Source: Roseovarius salincola
GTDB taxonomy: Bacteria; Pseudomonadota; Alphaproteobacteria; Rhodobacterales; Rhodobacteraceae
Length of the DNA: 64,000 nt
Assembly: GCF_026891095.1 (NCBI RefSeq)
Contig: NZ_JAPTNL010000002.1
Coordinates: 1-64,000, forward strand
Direction: 5' to 3'
Shown one piece after another: positions 1 through 8,546 of this stretch (its first letter is position 1; each line of letters opens with the position of its first letter). Below the pieces are notes generated by a model. The model made no database searches. It saw nothing but the letters and a program-made list of their open reading frames with translations, and was not told the DNA's origin. Made by a program: the position numbers and the translations under genes.

Positions 1-99
1 GCCCCAACATGGCCATCGGCGGCATGACACCCGCCATGAAGCTGAAAACAGCCGCCTGAATTCTACGGCTGAACCCCATCAAAAATGGGGGGATTACCA
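1..99 (+). mobile_element. Right end of an IS3-family insertion sequence
   Basis: The first 59 bases encode a transposase C-terminus typical of IS3-family OrfB, and about 40 bases of non-coding end follow. The stretch ends ...GGATTACCA near base 99; IS3-family right ends finish in CA, matching a left end that would begin TGGTAATCC. The rest of the element lies outside the window, so the IS subgroup, terminal repeats and target duplication cannot be confirmed. It abuts a gene that has lost its 5' part. Confidence 0.6.
3..59 (+). CDS. IS3-family transposase OrfB, C-terminal end (partial)
   Basis: The frame open from the window edge reads PNMAIGGMTPAMKLKTAA and then stops at TGA 57-59. The (R)PNMAIGG-TP motif is the usual C-terminus of IS3-family DDE (rve) transposases. 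Only 18 residues are visible, so activity cannot be judged. The catalytic DDE residues would lie to the left of the window. Confidence 0.6.
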   Translation, partial: PNMAIGGMTPAMKLKTAA

Positions 100-871
100 A
101 GGCATTGAACAATATTACTCACTTAACCGAAAGGGTTCAAAAGAGCCTTCAGATCAAGAAAGGCTTGTTCTCGACATCATTCAAAATATTCAGCAGTGCA
201 AACGCCAGTATCAGAATTTGAGAAATACGCTGGAATTAGCGCACGATTCAGTTGTCAAGAAAATCGAGGTCGATAGAAGTGCCTATAACCGCGCAGTTTA
301 TGAGGCTATAACCAAGGATCGTTGCAGCGCGGGATTAAGCCGCGCAGCACGCACTCTTCAAGACCTCAGAAGAGAGCGCGGACGAGTGCGAGAGGTTAGG
401 GATATTGAAGAAAAACAGGCAAAACAGGCGGAACTGATGCAGGTTGTTCAGAAAGACCCTATACTTGCTGCATATCTGTTCAATAATCACGTTAGTTTTT
501 TCGACAAACTCTACCACTCGCATCCAAACTTTGGAAAAATTGATAAACTCAAAGAAGAAGAATTTCTAGATTGGTTCAATCTCGCATTTGCAGAGCATCG
601 TGGGTATTCCACCGATATAATTAATTCCCGACTAGAATTGCATAGAAAATTCGGCAGCGATACGAAATTCAGATCGTTGACGCAGTCGTGCGCTGCCCTG
701 CCATTGACTTATGACATGCTTGAAACCACTCACTTCGATAAGAAAAAAGATGCCTTTACCTTCACAGTTCAACTTTACAGATCGTCCAATGACAGCAGAA
801 AAGCTTGCGAAGAAAGTGTACCGAATACACTTCAAATGCTCTCAGAGGATGTCCTGTCACTCTTGAAATAG
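100..871 (+). pseudogene. Hypothetical protein, 5'-truncated at the IS3 end
   Basis: The reading frame is open from the IS boundary to TAG at 869-871 (about 256 codons) and carries no ATG between the boundary and a TTG at 218. Coding therefore appears to begin mid-protein, with the N-terminus removed or displaced by the insertion. The visible part is helical and charged (roughly residues 20-120, with coiled-coil-like stretches and a KQAKQAELMQ segment), followed by a mixed C-terminal region with DFxF-like and LPLTYDML segments. Base composition is clearly more AT-rich than its neighbours, suggesting acquired DNA. I do not recognise the family. If TTG 218 is used, a 217-aa protein could still be made. 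Confidence 0.5.
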
Positions 872-953
872 CGCCCCAGAGAAAATTGATTTGGATCGTT
901 GCTTTGTAAACGAAATCTGCAGATCGACAGAACGACCTTGTAACCACCTAAAC

Positions 954-2246
954 CTAAACCACAACCTCCATCGCCTCCTGCTCCCCTACCCCGAACACGC
1001 GCTTATACCGCTTGATCTCGTCCTCCGGCCCCATCGCCTTGCGCGGGTTGTCGGAGAGTTTGACGGTGGGTTTGCCTTCGGCGGCGACGGCCTTGCACAC
1101 GAGTGAAAACGGCGCGAGCGCGTCGCCGGTCGTGAGGCCGCGGAAATCGTTGGTCAGCAGCGTTCCCCAGCCGAAACTGAGTTTGACGCGGCCGTGGAAC
1201 TGGCGGTGGAGGTCGATGATCTTTTCCTCGTCGAGCCCGTCGGAGAAGATGATCAGTTTCTCGCGCGGGTCCTCGCCGCGGTCCTGCCACCAGCGGATCG
1301 CCACCTCGGCGCCGGTGGCCGGGTCGCCTGAATCGATGCGGATCCCTGTCCAGCCGGCCAGCCAGTCGGGGGCGTTCTGCAAGAAGCCTTCGGTGCCGTA
1401 TGTATCGGGCAGGATGATGCGCAGGTTGCCCGAATGCTCGTCCTGCCAATCGGCCAGCACCTTGTAGGGGGCCTCGGCCAGTTCGGCGTCGTCGCGGGCC
1501 AGGGCGGCGTAGATCATGGGCAGTTCATGGGCGTTGGTGCCGATCGCCTCGAGGTCGCGGTTCTTGGCGATGAGGCAGTTGGAGGTGCCGACGAACCCCT
1601 TGCCCAGCCCCTCGCGCATGGCCTGCACGCACCAGTCCTGCCAGAGAAAGGAATGCCGCCGCCGCGTGCCGAAATCGGCGATGCGCAGCCCGTCGAGCGG
1701 GCGCAGGCGTTCGACCTTTTCCCAAAGCTTGGTCATGGCGCGGGCATAGAGCACCTGGAGTTCGAATTTCTTCATGTCGCCCAGGACGGCGCGGGCGCGC
1801 AACTCCATCAGCACGGCGAGGGCGGGGATTTCCCAGAGCATGACCTCGGGCCATGCGCCTTCGAAGGTCAGTTCATATTGGCCGTCGCGGGTTTCGAGGT
1901 GATAGGGCGGCAGCGACAGGTTCTCGAACCAGCGCATGAATTCGGGCGTGAACATCTGGCGCTTGCCATAGAAGGTGTTGCCCCTGAGCCAGGTGGATTC
2001 GCCGCGCGTGAGCGAGAGCGAGCGGATGTGGTCGAGCTGTTCGCGCAGCTCGCCCTCGTCCACCAGTTCGGCGAGGCGCACCGATTTGCTGCGGTTGATC
2101 AGGCTGAAGGTGACCTGCGTGTCGGGCTTGTTGCGAAACACCGACTGGCACATCAGCAGCTTGTAGAAATCCGTGTCGATCAGGGAGCGGACGATCGGGT
2201 CCATCTTCCAGCGGTGGTTATAGACGCGGGTGGCGATGTCGACCAT
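954..2246 (-). CDS. pncB: Nicotinate phosphoribosyltransferase
   Basis: Converts nicotinate, PRPP and ATP to nicotinate mononucleotide in the cytosolic Preiss-Handler NAD salvage route. The 430-aa product has the family N-terminus ([14 protein letters not shown]), the GTSN segment, the GTNAHELP motif holding the histidine that is phosphorylated in PncB enzymes, and the phosphoribosyl-binding IRIDSGDP and FSDGLDE motifs. The start ATG at 2246 is chosen because GGAGG lies five bases upstream and the conserved N-terminus begins there. It follows a GlxA-type regulator on the same strand after a 100-base gap, so co-transcription is possible but not shown. Confidence 0.95.
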   Translation of the reverse strand: MVDIATRVYNHRWKMDPIVRSLIDTDFYKLLMCQSVFRNKPDTQVTFSLINRSKSVRLAELVDEGELREQLDHIRSLSLTRGESTWLRGNTFYGKRQMFTPEFMRWFENLSLPPYHLETRDGQYELTFEGAWPEVMLWEIPALAVLMELRARAVLGDMKKFELQVLYARAMTKLWEKVERLRPLDGLRIADFGTRRRHSFLWQDWCVQAMREGLGKGFVGTSNCLIAKNRDLEAIGTNAHELPMIYAALARDDAELAEAPYKVLADWQDEHSGNLRIILPDTYGTEGFLQNAPDWLAGWTGIRIDSGDPATGAEVAIRWWQDRGEDPREKLIIFSDGLDEEKIIDLHRQFHGRVKLSFGWGTLLTNDFRGLTTGDALAPFSLVCKAVAAEGKPTVKLSDNPRKAMGPEDEIKRYKRVFGVGEQEAMEVVV

Positions 2247-2346
2247 GCCGACCTCCGGGGTAAAAGGGTTCCGGGCGGTTAAAGCAAAGGGGGGGAGGGC
2301 TGGCAAGGGGCGGCGGTTGGCCGCACGCCCCGTGGCCGGTGCCGGG

Positions 2347-3342
2347 TCAGGCGGCGGCGCAGCCGGAAAAGGCGTGGCGGCGGACCTGATCGGGCATCTG
2401 GCCGTATTTGCGGTGGAACCACTTTTTCATCAGCGTGACGTTGGAGAAGCCGCAGGCGACCGAGACCTCGTTCATCGGCATCGAGGTCTGCGCCAGCAGG
2501 CTGTGAGCCCGGTCAAGGCGCAGGTCGCGATAGACCTTGAGCGGCGTCTGGCGCAAGCGCTCGCTGAAACCGCGTTCCAGCTTGCGCGGCGAGACCGCGA
2601 GGATATCGGCGATCTGGCCGACGCTCAGCGTGTCCTCGAGGTGGTCCAGCATGATCTGGAGCGCGTCGGAGATGACCTCGTCGCCCTGGGCCATGCGCTT
2701 GTAGCGCCAGTGTTCGCCGACAAGGGTTTCGGCCTCGGGTTCGCTGAGGCCGAGGTAACGCGAGAGGGCGGCGCGGGTGAATTCGCCGTCACGCGCGCCC
2801 ACCAGTTCGACCATCATGCGGATCGCCGCGGCCGGGCTGATGGCGCTGGAGAGGGCCTTGTGATGGCAGGTGGCGCTGCTGCTGAGGTCGAGATCGCGGC
2901 CCAGTTCCTCGACGCCGGGGCGGAAATTGGGATGCACGACAAGGCGGCGCGCGCCCAGGACACCGGCGGCAAGAGGGACGAAGACGGCCGAGCCGACGAC
3001 GCAGACACGCGCGGCGTTGCGGATACAGGCGCGCAGCGAGTCGAGGTTGAGCGTATCGGGGCGCCAGGGGGTCTCGGTGCCGCCGATCAGCACGAGGGTC
3101 TGGTCGGGGCCGCAGATCGGGCCATCCATCGGGCTGCGATCGCCGGCGCAGATATGCGACCAGCCATAGGCCTCCTGCCCCAGCAGCCGGTTGGCGGAGC
3201 GCAGCACGTCGATACAGGCCCCGGCGGCGAAGGCGACGGAGGAATCCTGACTGAGGAACACGAATTGGCCCGAGAGGCTGCGGCGCGCATTCTGGGGGCC
3301 GGAAACGGCAGGCCGGGCGGTCTCAAGGTTTTCAAGATACAT
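2347..3342 (-). CDS. GlxA-family AraC-type transcriptional regulator (downstream of sox genes)
   Basis: A 331-aa protein with an N-terminal DJ-1/PfpI-like sensor domain (about residues 25-200) and a C-terminal AraC double helix-turn-helix (about 225-320, containing [21 protein letters not shown] and a second HTH near [19 protein letters not shown]). This architecture is that of GbdR, ArgR and CdhR regulators of glycine betaine, carnitine and amino-acid catabolism. An AAGGAAG ribosome site precedes ATG 3342. It lies 57 bases after soxG on the same strand, so it probably controls or responds to the sox operon. The effector is not predictable from sequence. Confidence 0.88.
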   Translation of the reverse strand: MYLENLETARPAVSGPQNARRSLSGQFVFLSQDSSVAFAAGACIDVLRSANRLLGQEAYGWSHICAGDRSPMDGPICGPDQTLVLIGGTETPWRPDTLNLDSLRACIRNAARVCVVGSAVFVPLAAGVLGARRLVVHPNFRPGVEELGRDLDLSSSATCHHKALSSAISPAAAIRMMVELVGARDGEFTRAALSRYLGLSEPEAETLVGEHWRYKRMAQGDEVISDALQIMLDHLEDTLSVGQIADILAVSPRKLERGFSERLRQTPLKVYRDLRLDRAHSLLAQTSMPMNEVSVACGFSNVTLMKKWFHRKYGQMPDQVRRHAFSGCAAA

Positions 3343-3399
3343 GGATGATCTTCCTTTCCCTTATATGACACGGAGCCCTGAATCCGCGTGGTTTCCTGT

Positions 3400-3966
3400 T
3401 CAGATCGTGTTTTCGATCGAGGTTTCGACGGCATGGAGGAATGATCCTGCCGAGGAACTGGCCGACAGGAGCAGGAAGCTGTCCTGCCCCGTGCGGATGA
3501 TGAGAACGCCCAGATGCTCCATCGCGGTGCGCGCCGCGTCATTGACGGCGAAGGCGCTGTCGTGAAGATCGAGCGGGCAGATGCGTTCGAGCGCGGCGCG
3601 GGCGGTCGGGCCGGAGAGTTCCAGACCTGTCCAGACATCGGTCTGGTCGGTGGTATAGACCGCGCCACCGAGGCGGGCGGCGACGACGCGCTCGGCATCG
3701 GGTGTGGCGTGGGTGAAGATCACCATCCCCGCATCGAGGCCAAGGCGCACCAGCCGCGCGCCGTCCTTGGCCGACACGGATTTGCCCGGTACCGGCAGCG
3801 CCGCGCCATAGGCGGATTTGATCGCCTTTTGCGCGGCGTCCTCGCCGCCAAGCGGCAGTGCGAGCGACACGAGCGCAAGATCGGCAGGCGAGGTCAGGCG
3901 CAGATCGGCGAAGGACTTGTCGTAGCCTGCCAGCGGCGGGGCGGATGTGAGGGTGAAATCAGGCAC
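3400..3966 (-). CDS. soxG: Sarcosine oxidase gamma subunit family protein
   Basis: The 188-aa product is the smallest, most variable folate-domain-like subunit of heterotetrameric sarcosine oxidases. It resembles a shortened GcvT-like fold and sits between the folate-binding region of SoxA and the rest of the complex. Recognition rests on position and on segments such as VWTGLELSGPTARAALERICPLDL and the TAMEHLGVLI region. Its start overlaps the end of soxA by eight bases, which indicates translational coupling. It is the last structural gene of the soxBDAG operon. Confidence 0.88.
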   Translation of the reverse strand: MPDFTLTSAPPLAGYDKSFADLRLTSPADLALVSLALPLGGEDAAQKAIKSAYGAALPVPGKSVSAKDGARLVRLGLDAGMVIFTHATPDAERVVAARLGGAVYTTDQTDVWTGLELSGPTARAALERICPLDLHDSAFAVNDAARTAMEHLGVLIIRTGQDSFLLLSASSSAGSFLHAVETSIENTI

Positions 3967-6910
3967 GAAGACGCTCTCCTTCTGGGTCGATGAAGTGGGC
4001 GGAGACGATCTCGACCTCGATCTCGCCGGTCTTGAGGGGATTGACGGCGCGGATGATCTCGCCCTGGCGTGTGTCGCCGCTCTTGACGAAGCCGAGTCCG
4101 ATGGAATGGCCGAGCGAGGGCGAATAGGCCACGGAGGTCATCCAGCCCTGATCGTTGTCCATGGTGGCGTCATCGCCGCGATTGATGAAGTGCGATCCCG
4201 CGATCAGCTTGTCGGCGCGGTTCACCGGGCGCAGGCCCACGAGCTTGACCGCGTCGTCGCGGATCATTTCGGGGCGCTGGCTGAGAACGTTGCCGATACA
4301 GTCCTTTTTCTGGCTGACCATGCGGCCCATGCCGAGGTTATGGGCGGTGGTCTGACCATTGAGTTCATTGCCCGCCGCGTGGCCCTTTTCGATGCGCATG
4401 ACGCCCAGCGCCTCGGTGCCGTATGGCACGGCGTCGAATTCGCGGCCCGCTTCCATCAGCACATCCATCATCGAATGGCCAAAGCGCGCAGGCACCGCGA
4501 TTTCAAAGGCCAGTTCCCCGGAAAAGGAAATGCGGAACAGGCGCGCGGGCGTGCCGCCGCAGACGGTGATTTCGGCGCAACCCATGAAGGGGAATGCCGC
4601 GTTCGAGATGTCGTGATCGCTGTCCACCACCTTGCGCAGGAGGGCGCGCGCATTCGGCCCGGCGACGGCGAATTGCGCCCAGCCGTCGGTGGTCGAGATG
4701 AGATGCACATCCATGTCCGGCCAGAGGCACTGGCGCGCGAATTCGAGCCGGCGGAAAACCAGCACCGCGTTGGCGGTGGTGGTGGTCATGACATAGTGGT
4801 TATCCGCAAGGCGCGCGGTGGTGCCGTCGTCATAGGCGATGCCGTCTTCGCGCAGCATGAGGCCATAGCGCACCTTGCCCACGGCCAGGGTCGCAAAGCC
4901 GTTGCAATAGACCTTGTTGAGGAATGCGCCCGCATCGCGGCCCTGGATGTCGATCTTGCCGAGGGTGGTCACGTCGCAGATACCGACCGATTTCCGGGTC
5001 ATCAGCACTTCGCGGTCGACGCTGTCGCGCCAGCCCTGTTCGCCGGGGCGCGCATACCACTGGGCGCGCAGCCAGTTGCCCGCCTCGACGAAGGTGGCGC
5101 CGTTGGCCTTGGCCCAGTCATGCGACGGTGTCAGGCGGAAGGGGCGGAAATCGCGCCCGCGCGCGCGGCCCGCCAGCGCGCCCATCGGCACGGGCGTATA
5201 GGGCGGGCGAAAGATTGTGGTGCCGGTTTCGGGGATCGTCTTGCCGGTGCATTCGGCCATGATCGCAAGCGCCGGGATATTGGCGGTCTTGCCCTGATCG
5301 GTCGCCATGCCGAGGGTGGTGTAGCGTTTCAGGTGTTCGACCGCGCGGAAGCCTTCTTGATAGGAGAGTTTCACGTCCTTCACGGTCACGTCGTTCTGCT
5401 GGTCGAGCCAGGCGCGTTTGGTGCTTTCGCGCACATACCAGAAGGGGGCGCTTTCGCGCGGTTCGTCCTCGGCGCGCGGGGCGGCGGCCCTGGAGGGTTT
5501 GAAGCCCAGTTCCTTGATCTGCGCATTGGCGGTGGCGCGGCCCTCGGCCAATGCGGCCGCCAGCGTCAGCGCGCCATTGGCGGCACCGGCCACGGCCATG
5601 CCGGGGGGCAACGTGCCGCCGGGCACGAAAGCGTTGATGTCGTCGCGCCATGCCGGGCGGCCACGCTGGTGGCAGGTGAGGTGGACATTGGGATTCCAGC
5701 CGCCCGAGACCGCAAGGCCATCGACCGGGATCATCTGACCGTCGGTCAGGGTGATGGATCTGACCCCCTTGCGCCCCACCGTATCGACGACGCCCGCGCC
5801 GCGGACATGGCGGATACCGGGCAGGTCGATCGGGGGAAGGGCATCGCGGCTGTCGATCACGGCAGGCACGTCGATACCGGCGGCGGACAGGTCGGCTGCG
5901 GTGCGCCAGCCATCGTCGTTATTGGTGAAGACGGCGATCCGCTGGCCCGGAGCCACGGCGAAGCGGTTCACATAGGTGCGCATGGCCCCCGCCAGCATGA
6001 TGCCGGGGCGGTCATTATTGCCAAAGGCGATGGGGCGCTCGGTGGAGCCGGCGGCCAGCACAGCGCGGCGCGAATAGACGCGCCAGAGGATCTGGCGCGG
6101 CTTGCCGCCCGGATCGGGCAGATGATCGGTGCAGCGTTCCAGAAGGCCATAGACCCCATGATCATAGGCGCCGTAGACAGTGCTGCGTATCATCAGGCGC
6201 ACGTTGTCCATCGCTGTCAGTTGGGCGACGGCTTGCGTGGCCCAGTCGGCGCCGGGCATGTCGTCAATGGAGAGCGTTTCGGCGTTGAGCCTGCCGCCGG
6301 GGGTGAAATCCTCGTCGGCAAGGATCACACGTGCGCCCGCGCGCCCCGCCGCCAGTGCCGCCGCAAGCCCGGCAGGCCCGGCGCCGATCACCAGAAGGTC
6401 GCAATGCACAAAGCCCTTGTCGTAACGGTCGGGATCTTCCTGCATCGAGAGCCGCCCAAGCCCCGCCGAGGCGCGGATCACCGGTTCATACAGCTTTTCC
6501 CAGAAGGCGCGCGGCCACATGAAGGTCTTGTAGTAGAAGCCCGCCGCGAGAAAGGGCGACAGAAGGTCGGTGGCGGCCATCAGGTCGAATTCGAGCGAGC
6601 CGCGATGGTTCTGGCTGGTGGCGGCGAGGCCCTCGAAGAGCTCGACCGTGGTGGCGCGGGTGTTGGGCTCCTGGTGGGCGCCCGAGCGCAGCTGCACGAG
6701 CGCGTTGGGTTCCTCGGACCCCGCCGTCAGGATGCCGCGCGGGCGGTGGTACTTGAACGAGCGCCCGACAAGGCGCTGGCCATTGGCCAGGAGCGCAGAG
6801 GCGAGCGTGTCGCCGGGGTGGCCCTTCATCGCCTTGCCGTTGAAGGTGAAGGCGATGTCGGTGCTGCGGTCGATCTGGCCGCCGCCCTTGATGCGGTATT
6901 GCTGGGTCAT
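3959..6910 (-). CDS. soxA: Sarcosine oxidase alpha subunit family protein
   Basis: A 983-aa subunit of the tetrahydrofolate-linked heterotetrameric N-methyl amine oxidase, which demethylates sarcosine or a related substrate to methylene-THF, amine and H2O2. Domains in order: an N-terminal 2Fe-2S-like fold (about 15-100, FTFNGKAMKGHPGDTLASALL), an FAD/NAD dinucleotide site (LVIGAGPAGLAAALAAGRAG, about 173-195) with a pyridine-nucleotide oxidoreductase region, and a C-terminal GcvT-like folate domain (about 600-980). Length is normal. It overlaps soxD by four bases and soxG by eight. Confidence 0.95.
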   Translation of the reverse strand: MTQQYRIKGGGQIDRSTDIAFTFNGKAMKGHPGDTLASALLANGQRLVGRSFKYHRPRGILTAGSEEPNALVQLRSGAHQEPNTRATTVELFEGLAATSQNHRGSLEFDLMAATDLLSPFLAAGFYYKTFMWPRAFWEKLYEPVIRASAGLGRLSMQEDPDRYDKGFVHCDLLVIGAGPAGLAAALAAGRAGARVILADEDFTPGGRLNAETLSIDDMPGADWATQAVAQLTAMDNVRLMIRSTVYGAYDHGVYGLLERCTDHLPDPGGKPRQILWRVYSRRAVLAAGSTERPIAFGNNDRPGIMLAGAMRTYVNRFAVAPGQRIAVFTNNDDGWRTAADLSAAGIDVPAVIDSRDALPPIDLPGIRHVRGAGVVDTVGRKGVRSITLTDGQMIPVDGLAVSGGWNPNVHLTCHQRGRPAWRDDINAFVPGGTLPPGMAVAGAANGALTLAAALAEGRATANAQIKELGFKPSRAAAPRAEDEPRESAPFWYVRESTKRAWLDQQNDVTVKDVKLSYQEGFRAVEHLKRYTTLGMATDQGKTANIPALAIMAECTGKTIPETGTTIFRPPYTPVPMGALAGRARGRDFRPFRLTPSHDWAKANGATFVEAGNWLRAQWYARPGEQGWRDSVDREVLMTRKSVGICDVTTLGKIDIQGRDAGAFLNKVYCNGFATLAVGKVRYGLMLREDGIAYDDGTTARLADNHYVMTTTTANAVLVFRRLEFARQCLWPDMDVHLISTTDGWAQFAVAGPNARALLRKVVDSDHDISNAAFPFMGCAEITVCGGTPARLFRISFSGELAFEIAVPARFGHSMMDVLMEAGREFDAVPYGTEALGVMRIEKGHAAGNELNGQTTAHNLGMGRMVSQKKDCIGNVLSQRPEMIRDDAVKLVGLRPVNRADKLIAGSHFINRGDDATMDNDQGWMTSVAYSPSLGHSIGLGFVKSGDTRQGEIIRAVNPLKTGEIEVEIVSAHFIDPEGERLRA

Positions 6911-7194
6911 GCGCTGCGCCCCCGGCTGCGGGCCACGTCGCGGGCCAGTTCGACGGCGGTGATTTCATGCGTGGTGGTGTCGCGGGTCACCACCAGCCAC
7001 GAGCGGTCGCCCTGTTCGTGATACCAGAGTTCCTTGTGCGGCCCCGCAGGATTGTCGCGCAGGTAGCCGTAATCGTGGAAGGCGGCGAGCGCGTCTTCGG
7101 CCTGCCAGTCGGGGCGGTCGATCAGCGCGGCATCGCCGAGATAGACGAATTCGGCGGCGTCGCGGGGGCCAAGAAGAGGATGGGGAATGATCAT
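6907..7194 (-). CDS. soxD: Sarcosine oxidase delta subunit family protein, zinc-ligand variant
   Basis: A 95-aa delta subunit, recognised by EFVYLGDA, the DNPAGPHKELWYHEQGDRSWLVVTRD block and its place between soxB and soxA. Characterised delta subunits bind zinc through an N-terminal CPxCG motif. Here the equivalent segment reads PHPLLGPRD, so both cysteines are replaced. That substitution is visible in the sequence; that it abolishes zinc binding is inference. The gene overlaps soxA by four bases (ATGA). The variation may mark a paralogous complex with a substrate other than sarcosine. Confidence 0.9.
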   Translation of the reverse strand: MIIPHPLLGPRDAAEFVYLGDAALIDRPDWQAEDALAAFHDYGYLRDNPAGPHKELWYHEQGDRSWLVVTRDTTTHEITAVELARDVARSRGRSA

Positions 7195-7207
7195 CGGTGA
7201 TGCCTTC

Positions 7208-8458
7208 TCAATGCAGGTTGGGCTGGTTGCCCTGCCCCTTCTCGTCGATCAGGTTGCCGGTCATGAACCGGTCGAGGCGCATCTGGGTGGCGGTGGGGTG
7301 CGGTTCGTCGCGGGCCAGAAGATGCGCATAGCAAAAGCCGCTGGCGGGCGTGGCCTTGAAGCCGCCATAGCACCAGCCGCCGTTGAAATAGAGCCCGTTG
7401 ATATGGGTCTTGTCGATGAAGGGGGAGCCGTCCATCGACATGTCCATGACGCCGCCCCAGCTGCGCAGGAGGCGGGCGCGACCGATCATCGGCATGATCG
7501 CCATGCCGCCTTCGGCCACGTCCTCGACCACGGGCAGGTTGCCGCGCTGCGCATAGGTGTTGTAGCCGTCGATATCGCCGCCAAACACCAGACCGCCCTT
7601 GTCGGACTGGCTGACATAGAAATGCCCCGCGCCAAAGGTGACGACGCCGGGCAGAACGGGTTTCAGCCCTTCGGTGACGAAGGCCTGGAGCACGTGGGAT
7701 TCGATCGGCAGGCGCATCCCGGCCTGTGCCATGACCCGGCCCGAGGAGCCGGCGACGCAGACCGCGACCTTGCGCGCGCGGATCGCACCGCGGCTGGTCT
7801 GGACGCCGGCGCAGGTGCCGTTCTCGATGTCGAAGCCCGTGACCTCGCAGTTCTGGATGATGTCGACACCGCGGGAATCGGCGCCGCGGGCATAGCCCCA
7901 GGCCACCGCATCATGGCGCACGGTGCCGCCGCGGCGCTGAAAAAGCCCGCCCTTGATGGGAAAGCGGGCATTGTCGAAATCGAGAAACGGCAGCTCGGCG
8001 CGCAGCTGATCGGCATCGGCCAGTTCGGCATCCGCCCCGGCAAGGATCATCGCGTTGCCGCGCCGCACATAGGCGTCGCGCTGCGCGTCGGAGTGAAACA
8101 GGTTCAGGATCGAGCGCTGGCTGACCATGGCGTTATAGTTGAAATCCTGCTCCAGCCCCTCCCATAGCTTGAGCGAGAGTTCATAGAAGGGTTCGTTGCC
8201 GGGCAAGAGGTAATTCGAGCGGATGATCGTGGTGTTGCGCCCGATATTGCCCGAGCCGAGCCAGCCCTTTTCCAGCACCGCCACATTGGTCAGGCCGAAT
8301 TCCTTCGCGAGGTAATAGGCCGTCGCCAGCCCGTGCCCGCCGCCGCCGATGATGACGATATCGTATTCGGGCTTCGGGTCGGGCTCGCGCCAGACGGGTT
8401 TCCAGCCCTTGTTGCCGGTCAGCCCCTCGCGGAGGATGCGGAAAGCGGAGTAGCGCAT
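7208..8458 (-). CDS. soxB: Sarcosine oxidase beta subunit family protein
   Basis: The 416-aa catalytic flavoprotein oxidises the N-methyl amine at FAD and passes electrons to covalent FMN. Visible marks are the N-terminus MRYSAFRILREGLTG, the FAD-binding IVIIGGGGHGLATAYYLA stretch (about residues 35-55), the histidine in RHDAVAWG equivalent to the covalent FMN attachment site, and the C-terminal GWCYGGFKATPASG. ATG 8458 is selected because the family N-terminus begins there; in-frame ATGs further upstream would run into the divergent promoter. It is first in the soxB-soxD-soxA-soxG operon, with 13 bases before soxD. Confidence 0.95.
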   Translation of the reverse strand: MRYSAFRILREGLTGNKGWKPVWREPDPKPEYDIVIIGGGGHGLATAYYLAKEFGLTNVAVLEKGWLGSGNIGRNTTIIRSNYLLPGNEPFYELSLKLWEGLEQDFNYNAMVSQRSILNLFHSDAQRDAYVRRGNAMILAGADAELADADQLRAELPFLDFDNARFPIKGGLFQRRGGTVRHDAVAWGYARGADSRGVDIIQNCEVTGFDIENGTCAGVQTSRGAIRARKVAVCVAGSSGRVMAQAGMRLPIESHVLQAFVTEGLKPVLPGVVTFGAGHFYVSQSDKGGLVFGGDIDGYNTYAQRGNLPVVEDVAEGGMAIMPMIGRARLLRSWGGVMDMSMDGSPFIDKTHINGLYFNGGWCYGGFKATPASGFCYAHLLARDEPHPTATQMRLDRFMTGNLIDEKGQGNQPNLH

Positions 8459-8546
8459 TGGCATGAATCCCATTGCTCGCGTTGCCTTCAGCCTGACGGT
8501 AACGGCGCAATTGGACTTTTCTGGAATGGACGGATACATATCCAGA
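8459..8546. promoter_or_regulatory. Divergent soxB / GlxA-regulator control region
   Basis: This short region separates divergently transcribed soxB and a GlxA-type regulator and must hold promoters for both. Two similar 11-base half-sites, CTGGAATGGAC at 8521-8531 and CCAGAATGGAC at 8542-8552, are spaced 21 bases apart, the spacing used by many AraC-family activators. An inverted CTGGA...TCCAG pair also brackets the interval. Part of the repeat coincides with two possible Met-Asp starts of the regulator, so it may be coincidental. Confidence 0.35.

Noticed and set aside
1003-2282. Long open frames overlapping pncB on both strands
   Set aside because: They have arginine/proline/alanine-rich compositions expected from shadows of a high-GC gene, and no family motifs; pncB explains the region.
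3947-7021. 1024-codon open frame on the plus strand opposite soxA
   Set aside because: It is an antisense shadow of soxA with high Gly, Ala, His and Asp content and no recognisable domain; soxA motifs are unambiguous.
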